Source of the DNA: Clostridiales bacterium
Lineage (GTDB): Bacteria > Bacillota > Clostridia > Christensenellales > Aristaeellaceae
NCBI GenBank assembly: GCA_012837965.1
Contig: DUQF01000005.1
Coordinates: 1 to 57,600 of the forward strand
DNA length: 57,600 nucleotides
Direction of reading: 5' to 3'
A program made the position numbers and the translations under genes. Below the pieces are notes generated by a model. It had not been told where the DNA came from. It worked only from the letters and a program-made list of their open reading frames with translations, and ran no database searches. Of the stretch, positions 7,397-15,809 are shown piece by piece. Within the stretch, counting starts at the first letter, position 1. Every line of letters starts with the position of its first letter.

Positions 7397-9604
7397 ATGA
7401 AGAACTTCAACAGAAAATTCTTAGGATTTATACTATCCGTGATATTAACATGCGGAATTTTCGGTACCGGCATGGCGGACTCGGCGGCCGGAACGGTTGT
7501 GGTCACCAAAGAAATGGTCACCGATACCCAGCGGCGTTATACACTGATTGTTAATGGCGTTGAAACACCACTAAAGGAAGGCACCTATGAAAACGCAATC
7601 CTTGCAGAAAGTGAAGCCTATGGAAGATTCGGTTCAAGCGCTCAGGGCGAAGAATCCGATTATGCCTATCGGGCGGCACTGTATGTAACCAAGGACGGTA
7701 TCGACGAGGATAAGTCGGTAACGCAGGCCATCCAAGGCGGAAGTTATTCTGATACCGAAGCACATGGGATTACCATCAATGCCTCCAGCGATAGCTTTAA
7801 CGGTATGATTCTTGATGGCGGAAACTATACCATTTCCAATGCAACGCTGAATTTGAACAGTAACTCGGATGGTTCCAATGTTAACGATTTTACAGGTTTG
7901 GGAACAGCAATCGTCAATGCAAACGGAGGAAAGCTTATTCTTCAGGACAGCGCTATCCATACAACAGGTGTCGCAAAGCTCGCCCTGCTGACGGATTCCG
8001 GCGCAGCAACGCTTGTAAAAGACTCCACAATTAGCGTGCAGGGTGGAACGCTGTATGAAGGGTATCGTAACAACTCAAGCATGGCAACCATGGTATCCCC
8101 ACCTTGGGTTCTGGGAATCGGCGGCAATGCACGGCTGTCAAATCTTGAAGGAAGGTACTCGCTGCTAACCGTTGTAAACAGCAAAATGACCGCAGGGGGT
8201 TGGGGCGTTCTATCCACGGATTCCGGTTCCGATATGCAAATCGTCGTAGTGGATAGCGAAATTACGCTTAACCAATCCAACATGGGCGATATATCTGATC
8301 CCTATCTGGATACTTATGGAACAGGCTATGGCGCTTTTGCCATCGGCCAGGCACAAGAGTTTTTTTACGGTACAACAATTAATGCCGGAACCTACGGCGG
8401 CGTGATAACAGGCGGATATATGACATTCGCAGATTCTAACTTTGAAAACGGCACCATGAATGTCTATCCTCTTTCCGGTGATGCGGAACGATATGATTTT
8501 TTAGGTCATAACGTAACGGGGTTTTCTTCTGAAGCTGCCTTTGAAGGGATCACCGGCAAGGGACAGCCTACCATCTTGAACTCCGATGGCTTTGGCATTA
8601 TGACATGGGGTTCGGCCGGTGTGAAGCTGACGGAAGGAACAGTATTCAATACGGATGAAGCGGCCTTCCTAATTAAGAGCCCGGATACGACAATTCTTGT
8701 AGAGGACGGCTCTGAGATTCATGTTAAAAATGGAATACTGTTGCAAATGATCGATGATGAAAACAACGCGGTCGAAACGGATGCGCAGCAGATTTTCGAT
8801 ACCCAATACACAGTGTTAGCCGGCTGGCCGTCAGAAAATGGCAGCGTTACCCAAACCAGCGATGGTGGCTACGTAACCTTTACCATGAAAGATACAGCTT
8901 TGGAAGGAAATCTCTACAACGGTACAGGATACCATAACCAGAACGGCAGAAGTTTGGTCATATTCATCGACAGCGGCGCGTCGCTCCGGGGTGATATCAG
9001 CGCAACAGAAGTGATCCATGTCAATGAGAAATACAATGGGACGAATGCGCTAAATGCGCAGAAGTACTATATCCCCTCCGATCAGTATTACTATATCGGT
9101 CGCGTTGCAAACCGTGAATACTTTAACGGCAACAACTTCGTTCAGGTCACAGTACAAAAAGGTGGAGAATGGCGGCCGCAAAAAACCTCGCTAATCACCT
9201 ATCTACATATTGAAGAAGGCGGAAGCGTTTATGCGGATATAATGGATAACGGAGACGGGACCTATACCCTAATCCCCAGCGAAAACCTTTTAACAAATGT
9301 CGTATTTGGACAAGCCAATGAGCTAATTCAGGTGAAGGGTGGATTTGCCTTTGGTCCAGGGGGACCCGGCGGCTTTGACCCATCCATGATGGGAGACTTT
9401 GACCCCTCCCAGATGGAAGGATTTGACCCATCTCAAATGGGAGACTTTGATCCGTCCAAGATGCCCGATTTCGATCCATCCAAGATGGAAGGTTTTGATC
9501 CGTCTCAAATGGGAGACTTTGACCCGTCTAAGATGCCCGATTTCGACCCATCCAAATTCGGTAATCCGCCCATGCCGACGCAGGATGGCACACCCGAAAA
9601 GTAA
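7397..9604 (+). CDS. Large secreted beta-helix protein with FDPSxM repeat tail
   Basis: 735 aa. Residues 1-27 are a Sec signal. The body (about 100-590) has many short repeated strands of the type found in right-handed beta-solenoids and adhesins, with many G, N, T and S residues (VVDSEITLNQSN-like units). From about residue 650 comes a Gly/Pro linker, then eight consecutive octapeptides FDPS[QKM]M plus two variable residues, then a short Pro-rich end. No LPXTG motif or membrane anchor is visible. It follows the exporter genes by 97 nt with its own AGGAGG, so it may share their transcript. I do not recognise a named family; a surface or matrix protein that works with the exporter is an inference. 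Confidence 0.75.
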   Translation: MKNFNRKFLGFILSVILTCGIFGTGMADSAAGTVVVTKEMVTDTQRRYTLIVNGVETPLKEGTYENAILAESEAYGRFGSSAQGEESDYAYRAALYVTKDGIDEDKSVTQAIQGGSYSDTEAHGITINASSDSFNGMILDGGNYTISNATLNLNSNSDGSNVNDFTGLGTAIVNANGGKLILQDSAIHTTGVAKLALLTDSGAATLVKDSTISVQGGTLYEGYRNNSSMATMVSPPWVLGIGGNARLSNLEGRYSLLTVVNSKMTAGGWGVLSTDSGSDMQIVVVDSEITLNQSNMGDISDPYLDTYGTGYGAFAIGQAQEFFYGTTINAGTYGGVITGGYMTFADSNFENGTMNVYPLSGDAERYDFLGHNVTGFSSEAAFEGITGKGQPTILNSDGFGIMTWGSAGVKLTEGTVFNTDEAAFLIKSPDTTILVEDGSEIHVKNGILLQMIDDENNAVETDAQQIFDTQYTVLAGWPSENGSVTQTSDGGYVTFTMKDTALEGNLYNGTGYHNQNGRSLVIFIDSGASLRGDISATEVIHVNEKYNGTNALNAQKYYIPSDQYYYIGRVANREYFNGNNFVQVTVQKGGEWRPQKTSLITYLHIEEGGSVYADIMDNGDGTYTLIPSENLLTNVVFGQANELIQVKGGFAFGPGGPGGFDPSMMGDFDPSQMEGFDPSQMGDFDPSKMPDFDPSKMEGFDPSQMGDFDPSKMPDFDPSKFGNPPMPTQDGTPEK
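9374..9565 (+). repeat. Eight in-frame 24-nt repeats (FDPSxMxx)
   Basis: Eight tandem 24-nt units each encode F-D-P-S-x-M-x-x; the last has F in place of M. Units 2-4 and 5-7 repeat the same order (EG, GD, PD endings), giving a 72-nt higher-order repeat. This suggests recent unequal duplication. Third-codon-position differences between units show that the array is not brand new. Confidence 0.95.
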
Positions 9605-9730
9605 CAGTATTTAAACATAACAGAATAATAAAAGCTCTCTATCACAACAATGAATAAAACTCGACATATATTTAACAGGCCTGGCAAAAATAGAAGAGCA
9701 ATTTGCCGAGTTAGAAAGTGAGGCGAAATC

Positions 9731-10420
9731 ATGATGATACTCAAAAGAACTGTAATCATCGCAGCAGCTATCATACTCCTTATTACCTCTTGCACCATGG
9801 CGGAAACACCGGTTGATACAATTATGAATATGGGAACTGCGCAGGCATTTACAGACGAGCCAGTTGCAATAGATGATTTAAATACAATTATGCAGGCAGG
9901 ACTAGCCGCAGCCAGTGCAATCAATCAGCAGCCATGGTTTTTCGTGGCAATAACAAATCAGGAACTGATGGATGAGATCGTCGGCTCCGGAATGGGTTTT
10001 GCACCTCCCCCCGGCGCGATGAGAAACCCCGATGACGGTCCAAGTGAAGGGGGACAAGCAGTGCCGCCACCCGTAATCACAAGCGGTGCCAAAGCAGGTC
10101 TTGGAGATTCACCCGTAGCGATCATTATTTATCGGAACGATGCAAGCAAATCCCCGAACGCGAACTTTGACTGCGGTCTGGCAGCGCAGAACATGGTTAT
10201 TGCAGCTGCTTCCTTGGGGTACGGTGTGAAAATTGTATCTTCACCGACTATGGCGTTAAACGGCGAAAATCATGATATGCTCTGTGAGAAAATGGAGGTA
10301 GATCCTACCATGCAGGCAGTCGCTGTTCTGTTAATCGGGCGGGTTAACAATACGGTGGATGCGGCCACAGGCGCCTCCACCCGGGAAACCCTTGAAACAA
10401 AAACCAGTATAATCAAATAA
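9731..10420 (+). CDS. Predicted lipoprotein with nitroreductase domain
   Basis: 229 aa. The N-terminus is a hydrophobic segment ending in ITS-C21, a good lipobox. The start could be the ATG at 9731 or at 9734. The rest matches the nitroreductase/NADH-oxidase fold: AAASAINQQPWFFV is the family's (A)PSxxNxQPW motif, and the C-terminal CGLAAQNMVIAAASLGYG helix is also typical. The first family motif, a basic RRSxRxF that holds the FMN phosphate, is missing; the position reads MGTAQAF. A Pro/Gly insert lies near residues 95-115. Nitroreductases are usually cytosolic, so an exported form is unusual. Its partner and electron donor are unknown. Confidence 0.8.
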   Translation: MMILKRTVIIAAAIILLITSCTMAETPVDTIMNMGTAQAFTDEPVAIDDLNTIMQAGLAAASAINQQPWFFVAITNQELMDEIVGSGMGFAPPPGAMRNPDDGPSEGGQAVPPPVITSGAKAGLGDSPVAIIIYRNDASKSPNANFDCGLAAQNMVIAAASLGYGVKIVSSPTMALNGENHDMLCEKMEVDPTMQAVAVLLIGRVNNTVDAATGASTRETLETKTSIIK

Positions 10421-10437
10421 AGCATTAAATATAAATC

Positions 10438-10468
10438 AAGCTCTGTTTTCTACCACAGGGCTTTTTTA
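10438..10468 (+). terminator. Terminator closing the exporter/nitroreductase block
   Basis: AAGCTCTGT pairs with ACAGGGCTT (9 bp, one G-U) around an 8-nt loop, followed by TTTTT. It lies 17 nt after the nitroreductase stop. Confidence 0.85.
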
Positions 10469-10561
10469 ATATGTCAACCATTGTCTCGCCGGACTGTAAA
10501 TAATATATTAAAAAAATCAATTCGAATTACCGGCTAGCTATCTACCTCCATAAAAAGAAAA

Positions 10562-11950
10562 TTAATGCTGTGGCCAGTTTAAAACATCTGTACATTCAAT
10601 CATATCAATGAGCGCAGCGTCTTCCGGGGAGAACTGATTCTCCAGTAACCGAACCTGTGTATTGCCCTTCATATACATAGAACAACTCTGGCTGTCGGTA
10701 AAAGTATTGTTGTAATAAAATACACCATCTGAATAGTTTGACATGGCCGCAACCCAGTTGTCCTTAAAGGAGCAATTAATAAGCGCATACCCCGGCGCAA
10801 GTGAAGAACGCGCACCCGTATTCCAGTTTGCACGGAACGTACAATCTGTCACAGTAAAGTTCGGTTCTTTTTGAATACAAATGCCCAATTGATTGCCCTC
10901 CAGCAAGCAATGAGCCATGTGATTTCGGTTCCCTGACGCTGCAAAAAAACCCGTTCCGTTTTCAATAATATTGCAACCGGTCAACAGGCTATCGTAGGCC
11001 ATGGAGAAGAACATTCCTTGTCCGCTGCCGTTTGAGGAGCAGTCTGTCACGATACAGCGATGAATCGCCCGTAAATCAATACCGTGTGCGCCGCGATCCG
11101 CCCGACAATTACGCAAAATGCAGTCCTTCGCCTTGGCAACATATATACCGAAAATGCCCGCATCATCGGCAATGCAGTTTTCGATAATGGTATTTATACA
11201 ATAGACTGATGTGATACCCATGCTGGTCTTGCTGCAATCAAGACCGGTGAAGGTCGTACCATCACAACCAACAGCAATTAACTGCCCACAGGGTTCAGTA
11301 TACACCGCATCATCCATATTGACAATATATGTTAATGACTTGCTGTTAACTGTACAGTCAGTAATATTGTGGCCGGTAAAAAACTCAATGTCTTCCCCCA
11401 CTTCAAACATGCCCGTTAATACTGGCAATCCTTTGCTGCTATCAGATACGGGCGGACCTGCCATAGCTACACCGCATCCAAAAAATGAGCAGTTCTTCAG
11501 CGTCAATCTCTTTGCGCCCGCTACCCACATTCCGCAGGAAGAAGTGCGCCATTCTTCTGAAGCAAGAGACATCGTACAGTTTTCAACAATCACATCATTC
11601 CCCTGTATCCACATGCCTGAGCGTAAGAAGTTGATTTCCAAGCCGGAAACATGGATACCATCCGCATTCAATTCTAGTGCAGGCACAAGACGTGGAGAAA
11701 CGATAACTGGCTGCTCGCCCTGCATTGATAATATGGTAACAGTCTTTTCGACAAGAATCGGAAAAACCTCTTGACTCTCATCATAAGTTCCACCGGCAAG
11801 AAAAAGCGTATCGCCATCCGTTACAGTTCTGAGCGCATCCGTAATGCTGGAAAAATCCCCTTTTCCGGCTGGGTCAACCACGTATTCTCGCGCATGTGCA
11901 GTACTTATCAAGCACAATAAAATCAGGCACACAAACAGCAGACGCTTCAT
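10562..11950 (-). CDS. Secreted right-handed beta-helix protein (paralog 2)
   Basis: 462 aa with a Sec signal (cleavage after AHA at about residue 20). The mature start (GKGDFSSITDALRTVTDGDTL) and the long chain of beta-helix coils align along the whole length with the protein at 188-1576. Shared landmarks include CGxWxAG, GLPVLTGxFEVG and GIFGIYxA-like segments. It probably has the same function as its paralog. It lies downstream of a CBM9-like gene on the same strand, but a 196-nt leader with a 24-codon ORF and a large stem separates them. An AGGAGG inside the leader ORF's last codons serves its ATG. Confidence 0.85.
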   Translation of the reverse strand: MKRLLFVCLILLCLISTAHAREYVVDPAGKGDFSSITDALRTVTDGDTLFLAGGTYDESQEVFPILVEKTVTILSMQGEQPVIVSPRLVPALELNADGIHVSGLEINFLRSGMWIQGNDVIVENCTMSLASEEWRTSSCGMWVAGAKRLTLKNCSFFGCGVAMAGPPVSDSSKGLPVLTGMFEVGEDIEFFTGHNITDCTVNSKSLTYIVNMDDAVYTEPCGQLIAVGCDGTTFTGLDCSKTSMGITSVYCINTIIENCIADDAGIFGIYVAKAKDCILRNCRADRGAHGIDLRAIHRCIVTDCSSNGSGQGMFFSMAYDSLLTGCNIIENGTGFFAASGNRNHMAHCLLEGNQLGICIQKEPNFTVTDCTFRANWNTGARSSLAPGYALINCSFKDNWVAAMSNYSDGVFYYNNTFTDSQSCSMYMKGNTQVRLLENQFSPEDAALIDMIECTDVLNWPQH

Positions 11951-12025
11951 TTACAAACCTCCTATGATTTTAAATAGAAAAGACCGGCGAAGTTCCGGAC
12001 ACGCTTCGGTTACCCTTTTGCGCAT
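11951..12025 (-). CDS. 24-aa leader peptide candidate, coupled to the beta-helix gene
   Basis: A 24-codon ORF starts with ATG 5 nt after GGGAGG. It ends in TAA directly abutting the ATG of the beta-helix gene (TAAATG). The product is basic and non-repetitive (begins MRKRVTEACPELRR). Its last codons contain the downstream gene's Shine-Dalgarno, so translation of the leader would run over that site. The ORF also encodes one arm of the stem at 11984-12061. The exact abutment and both ribosome binding sites argue for a real coupled leader, but a chance ORF this short cannot be excluded. Confidence 0.45.
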   Translation of the reverse strand: MRKRVTEACPELRRSFLFKIIGGL

Positions 12026-12061
12026 CAGTTCCTCCCAAAAGAGAAGGGCAGGCTTCGCCGG
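11984..12061 (-). promoter_or_regulatory. Stem spanning the leader ORF start, possible attenuator
   Basis: CCGGCGAAG (12053-12061 reversed) pairs perfectly with CTTCGCCGG (11984-11992), 9 bp, followed on the minus strand by TCTTTTCTATTT. The enclosed 60 nt contain the leader's GGGAGG and ATG. A ribosome on the leader would open the stem. It resembles no riboswitch class that I can recognise. Confidence 0.4.
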
Positions 12062-12146
12062 CTAAAAGAGGAGCTTAGCAGCAAGCAAAAGCATATTCTC
12101 AAGTTTTTACTATTTGATACTCAAAAATAAGGTTCTTAATTATATC

Positions 12147-12941
12147 TTATTCTGCGAAAGTTAATCGTCCCCATTGGCTGGGATTGGTATCAATCGCAGC
12201 AGTGCCTGACCAAGCAATCTGAGGAATGTATTCCGTTCCGGGGCAGGGATAAGAAATGTCGGTGATAAGGAAGTTGAAATTTACCGTATCCCCCACAGCC
12301 GGAGTATACACAGGAATGTTTTTGTTAGAGAAACAGGCCCACGGAATTTTCGCCTCATAAATGAAGCCGGTGGTTGTCTGAGTAGCTGCCACTTCATAAC
12401 CTTCAAGCACATTCTCGCCACCATCCATTCCTTTGGAAATAAAGCGCTGACGGTTGTCCTTGGGCACCATGGAACGGTCAATGGCAGTGTCCCAATACTC
12501 GCCATCCATGATAAGGAACACCTTAAAGTCATTTGTTGCGTACTCAGTACGAGATGGGTCGTCCGCAGGATTAGTGGACAGATACAGTTGGAAGTTGTCC
12601 ATGCCGTCCATTGGCAGCATTTCAATTGCGCCAAAAACGGAATCCTCAGTCACATCCGCGCCGATATAGAAATAAGTCTCATCCCAAGCAATATAGACCT
12701 TCGCACTTAAATCATCGGGGCCATTCCAAAAATGATGGTCACGAACCAACTGGGTAGGATCATTTATAATAATAGGATCATTTAAATTCCACTCATCTAA
12801 CTTGCCATCCAAAACAATATCAACAGCCTTGTGGGCGGTTGCAGTTGGCTGGTCGGTTTCGGTAGTCTCTGCAAAAGATACGCCCACCAGCATGCAAGTG
12901 GCCAGAACAAGCACGAGCAGGCTACGAATCATTTTCTTCAT
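12147..12941 (-). CDS. Secreted CBM9-like carbohydrate-binding protein 1
   Basis: 264 aa. A signal peptide (about 1-24, SFA cleavage) is followed by a single domain of CBM9/DOMON type. Its signatures are the opening VLDGKLDEWN, the central aromatic strand AWDETYFYIGADV and the closing DTNPSQWGRLTF, which matches the family's terminal W-x-P-x-x-WG-x-L pattern. No catalytic domain is attached. It probably holds oligosaccharides at the cell surface for the nearby GH3 enzymes. It has a paralog at 35157-35942, the lead gene of the importer operon. Its promoter has the shared regulon box. Confidence 0.85.
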   Translation of the reverse strand: MKKMIRSLLVLVLATCMLVGVSFAETTETDQPTATAHKAVDIVLDGKLDEWNLNDPIIINDPTQLVRDHHFWNGPDDLSAKVYIAWDETYFYIGADVTEDSVFGAIEMLPMDGMDNFQLYLSTNPADDPSRTEYATNDFKVFLIMDGEYWDTAIDRSMVPKDNRQRFISKGMDGGENVLEGYEVAATQTTTGFIYEAKIPWACFSNKNIPVYTPAVGDTVNFNFLITDISYPCPGTEYIPQIAWSGTAAIDTNPSQWGRLTFAE

Positions 12942-12996
12942 TACGATTCTCCTTTACTCAATCTGAATATGATGGAACTCCTCCATCCTTTGTTTT

Positions 12997-13059
12997 AGTA
13001 TATAATTCCTCCTTTCGTTTCGCCATAGAATATCCAGCACATCGGCTTGTAATATTCCG
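12997..13059 (-). promoter_or_regulatory. Regulon promoter A (CBM9-like gene 1)
   Basis: -10 TATACT at 12997-13002, a 17-nt spacer, weak -35 TGGCGA at 13020-13025, then upstream (13026-13059) the box TACAAG-N4-TGTGCTGGATATTCTA. The same arrangement recurs at four other promoters in this window. Confidence 0.75.
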
Positions 13060-13069
13060 CACGACAAAC

Positions 13070-13099
13070 AAAAAAGGGCAGCTGCTTTCACAGCCGCCC
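13070..13099 (-). terminator. Terminator after GH3 gene 1
   Basis: GGGCGGCTG and CAGCTGCCC form a 9-bp stem with a 6-nt loop, followed by T6 on the minus strand. It separates the GH3 gene from promoter A. Confidence 0.9.
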
Positions 13100-13120
13100 C
13101 ATAGGTTATTAAGCGATGAA

Positions 13121-15577
13121 TTATTCGCCAACTGTCAGATTTCCAACCTGATCGCCAACCTTGATAGTATATTCGCCAGCCTCAAGGGTTAAATCCATTT
13201 GCACGACACGCCAGGAGCCTCCGCACACAGTCATAATTTTTTCTGCCACAAGGGTATCGTTTGCGTAAGCCTGTACGGTGGTAATTCCATCAGCACCTCT
13301 GTTACGCAGCAGACAATAGACTGTAAAGGGTTCGCCGGCCTTGATCTGATTCTTTAAAGAAGTTTGGGTAACTTTGGAAGTACCGGATTCAACTTCTTCA
13401 GTAATCACAATCTGAGGCAGAATGAGGCAAGAATATACGAATTCAGGATCTTGCCCATAACTCATACCATAGTGATACTGCACCAGCGGATCGCCCCAGT
13501 TGTTGGGAGAAGCATGGTTCTCAGCATCTTCCATCGTGGCCTGGACCATCAAGCGCACATAGGGATCAGCCCCCTGATCGCCAGCCAGGTCTTTCCACTG
13601 GAGGGCATCCAGCGTGGTATCACGGGCAATTTCCTTCACGATAATACCGCCGGGCTCTCTTTCGCCAAACAGCAGATCAGCATAAATCCAGGGAGAGGTG
13701 GTCACGATAAAGCCGGCCTCAGTGGAACCATGATCTGCCCTCTGAGAATAGCTTAGATACATCAGCGCATCAGCGCTCTCAATGGTATACTGAGTCGGTT
13801 TCGTATTGTTCAGGGTTAATACCACAGGCTTGCCGGAATCGGCGGCATCATCGATGAACAGCTCAGCCGCATCATTGATGGAACCGAAGTCGCCAATCAC
13901 AACATCGGCTTCTTCCATGGTTTCCACGATGGTGGCATATTCGGCAATGTACTTCTTGTAACCTTCCTTGTTGGCCTCTGCGGAAGCCTCGATGTACACC
14001 TTGATTCCCTTTTCAAGAGGCAAGAGGTTATTGTCGTTCTTGACCAGAACAGCAGACTTGGCCTGCAATTTTTCGGTCAACTCAACTTCATAGGGATTGC
14101 GGGCTGCGCGCACATCTTCATTGGTTAACAGTTCAGTGGGATTGGCTGCCCATTCAGGTGAAGCGCACAGCGCAACAGCTTCTTCTACATTGCAATAGGG
14201 ATTGTCGAAAAGGCCCTTCCTAAACTTGAAGCGTAAGATACGGCCAGCAGCCTTATCCACATTAGCCTTGTCAACCTCGCCGGAAGCCAGACCGTCAACA
14301 ATGGCGTTGGGGTAGTTGGCAGACGGAGAGGATTCCCAATCACTATAATCTCCATACATTCTGCCGGAGCCGAACATATCGGTGCCCAGCTCTAAAGCAC
14401 GATTATATAGCCATCCAATTGTCTGTTGGCCAAGATCAACGCCTTCCGGTGTGATGCCGGACATGCGACCGGGGTTGGAAGGACCACCGCCCAAAGACCA
14501 CCAGTCAGAAACAACTACCCCGTCAAAGCCGAGGGTATCACGTAGATAACCCATGGTCACGGAATCCCATTTCACGTCAACGGTGTTGGTGATGCCGGTT
14601 CCGCCGCAGTTGGTCATGACCCACTCAGAGCCCGCATCCAGCGCGGCTTTCCAGCCGACCATCCAGTTATCAAAGTTCTGAGCCACCGAACGGGCCTTGC
14701 CAAAGCTTGAGTCGCCGCCACGGCCAATCCAGTGCTTGGTACAAGAAGCTAAGCCATTTTCTGACAAACCACGAATTTCTGCACCAACAATGGCAGCTAT
14801 CAATTCGGGATTCTCACCATACTGAGCGCCGATTTCGTTGGCATAGGGTTCAAAGGTTACATGGATACCTACAGCACGCATAGCCTGACCGTAGAATGAA
14901 GCCAGCTGATAAGCCAACTCGGGATCATTGGCGGTGCCGAAGCCCTCGTGGGACTTGTCTACATAGCCACCAAAAGAATTGTACTCACGGTCGGAAGTAA
15001 ATATCATAGGCACACCTAAACGCTCGGCCTCGGCAGTCGCTTGCAGATTGTTTAGGGTATTGGTAATGGTGATTGGGGTACCGTTCAGGTTGAACAGCTG
15101 GCAAGTCAGCGCCCAATCCCACACCATCTGACGGGCATCCGCCAATTGAGTGTTAACGCAGAATAGCAGACCCACCTCTTCCTTGGGGGTCATCTGGCTG
15201 ATAATGTCTGCCACACGATCGTCAATAGGATTGCGCCAGTCTTCATAAACATCAAGAGTACCGTTCTTGTTCATGTCCTTGAACTTCAGGCCGTCCACCT
15301 CAAGGATAGGAGTGATGCCCTCGATGTAAGAAAGTTCAATCTGACCGGTCGCCTCGTCAGCAGGGATGACAGAATACTCACAGTTGGTCTTGAGGAAAGC
15401 TTCCTCAGCGGCTGCAGCTTCAGCTTTGGCAGCCTTATTCGCCTCCTCAATCAGGTCAGCTGCAGATTTGGGTTGCTCAGTTGCAGCAGGTTCACCTGAT
15501 GGTTCTCCCTGAGCAAATGTGCCAACGCAAGTCAGCAGCAACATCAGTGCGAGGATAAGAGATAGTGTCTTTTTCAT
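13121..15577 (-). CDS. Secreted glycoside hydrolase family 3 protein 1
   Basis: 818 aa. A Sec signal (1-22) and an Ala/Glu-rich linker are followed by a calcium-type loop (D101, N103, N105, D109, E112 in DMNKNGTLDVYE) and then the GH3 barrel. The likely nucleophile is Asp358 in VVVSDWW, and KHW281-283 is the substrate-binding KH motif. In the second domain the usual acid/base region, where typical beta-glucosidases read VVGE, here reads VVIGD, so the canonical Glu is absent. A C-terminal beta-sandwich (about 720-818) follows. It is probably an exo-acting glycosidase, or a variant using another acid, acting outside the cell. It is monocistronic, with its own promoter B and terminator, and is a tandem paralog of the next gene. 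Confidence 0.9.
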   Translation of the reverse strand: MKKTLSLILALMLLLTCVGTFAQGEPSGEPAATEQPKSAADLIEEANKAAKAEAAAAEEAFLKTNCEYSVIPADEATGQIELSYIEGITPILEVDGLKFKDMNKNGTLDVYEDWRNPIDDRVADIISQMTPKEEVGLLFCVNTQLADARQMVWDWALTCQLFNLNGTPITITNTLNNLQATAEAERLGVPMIFTSDREYNSFGGYVDKSHEGFGTANDPELAYQLASFYGQAMRAVGIHVTFEPYANEIGAQYGENPELIAAIVGAEIRGLSENGLASCTKHWIGRGGDSSFGKARSVAQNFDNWMVGWKAALDAGSEWVMTNCGGTGITNTVDVKWDSVTMGYLRDTLGFDGVVVSDWWSLGGGPSNPGRMSGITPEGVDLGQQTIGWLYNRALELGTDMFGSGRMYGDYSDWESSPSANYPNAIVDGLASGEVDKANVDKAAGRILRFKFRKGLFDNPYCNVEEAVALCASPEWAANPTELLTNEDVRAARNPYEVELTEKLQAKSAVLVKNDNNLLPLEKGIKVYIEASAEANKEGYKKYIAEYATIVETMEEADVVIGDFGSINDAAELFIDDAADSGKPVVLTLNNTKPTQYTIESADALMYLSYSQRADHGSTEAGFIVTTSPWIYADLLFGEREPGGIIVKEIARDTTLDALQWKDLAGDQGADPYVRLMVQATMEDAENHASPNNWGDPLVQYHYGMSYGQDPEFVYSCLILPQIVITEEVESGTSKVTQTSLKNQIKAGEPFTVYCLLRNRGADGITTVQAYANDTLVAEKIMTVCGGSWRVVQMDLTLEAGEYTIKVGDQVGNLTVGE

Positions 15578-15679
15578 GTATAAGCGCTCCTTTCAATCAA
15601 TCGTTCAATAATCCTACCAGTTCTTTCACCCCTGCTTGGGGGACTGTTAGGTAAGAATAATGAAAGACTCCTGATAGTT

Positions 15680-15742
15680 ATTGTATTGCTTTCAAGGGCA
15701 TTCATCAATGGAATATCCAGCACAAGTACTTGTACATTCCAA
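15680..15742 (-). promoter_or_regulatory. Regulon promoter B (GH3 gene 1)
   Basis: -10 TACAAT at 15680-15685, 17-nt spacer, -35 TTGATG at 15703-15708, then the box TACAAG-TACT-TGTGCTGGATATTCCA at 15709-15742. It has the same geometry as promoter A. The transcript would have a leader of about 95 nt. Confidence 0.78.
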
Positions 15743-15750
15743 CCCAAAGA

Positions 15751-15773
15751 GCGAGCCGCAAGAGGCGGCTCGC
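15751..15773 (-). terminator. Terminator hairpin after GH3 gene 2
   Basis: GCGAGCCGC and GCGGCTCGC form a perfect 9-bp GC-rich stem with a 5-nt loop, followed only by TCTTT. The stem is strong and the T-run weak. Confidence 0.7.
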
Positions 15774-15809
15774 CCAGAATGTTTGGGGGATGAAGTTATC
15801 CGCTTACAA

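Noticed and set aside
9374-9565. CRISPR-like array
   Set aside because: The 24-nt repeats have no spacers and are in-frame coding repeats of a secreted protein.
9658-9712. AACTCG/CGAGTT inverted repeat before the nitroreductase gene
   Set aside because: The outer stem is only 6 bp with an imperfect inner pairing and no T-run. It is too weak to call a terminator or regulator.
11951-12146. A known riboswitch class in the beta-helix leader
   Set aside because: I compared it by eye with c-di-GMP, TPP, fluoride, T-box and THF consensus elements. None of the conserved cores is present. The coupled leader ORF explains the region better.
13121-15577. Dockerin domain in the GH3 proteins (cellulosome)
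   Set aside because: Only one calcium-type loop is present, not the duplicated dockerin repeat, and no cohesin is seen. The loop is part of a common GH3 N-terminal segment.
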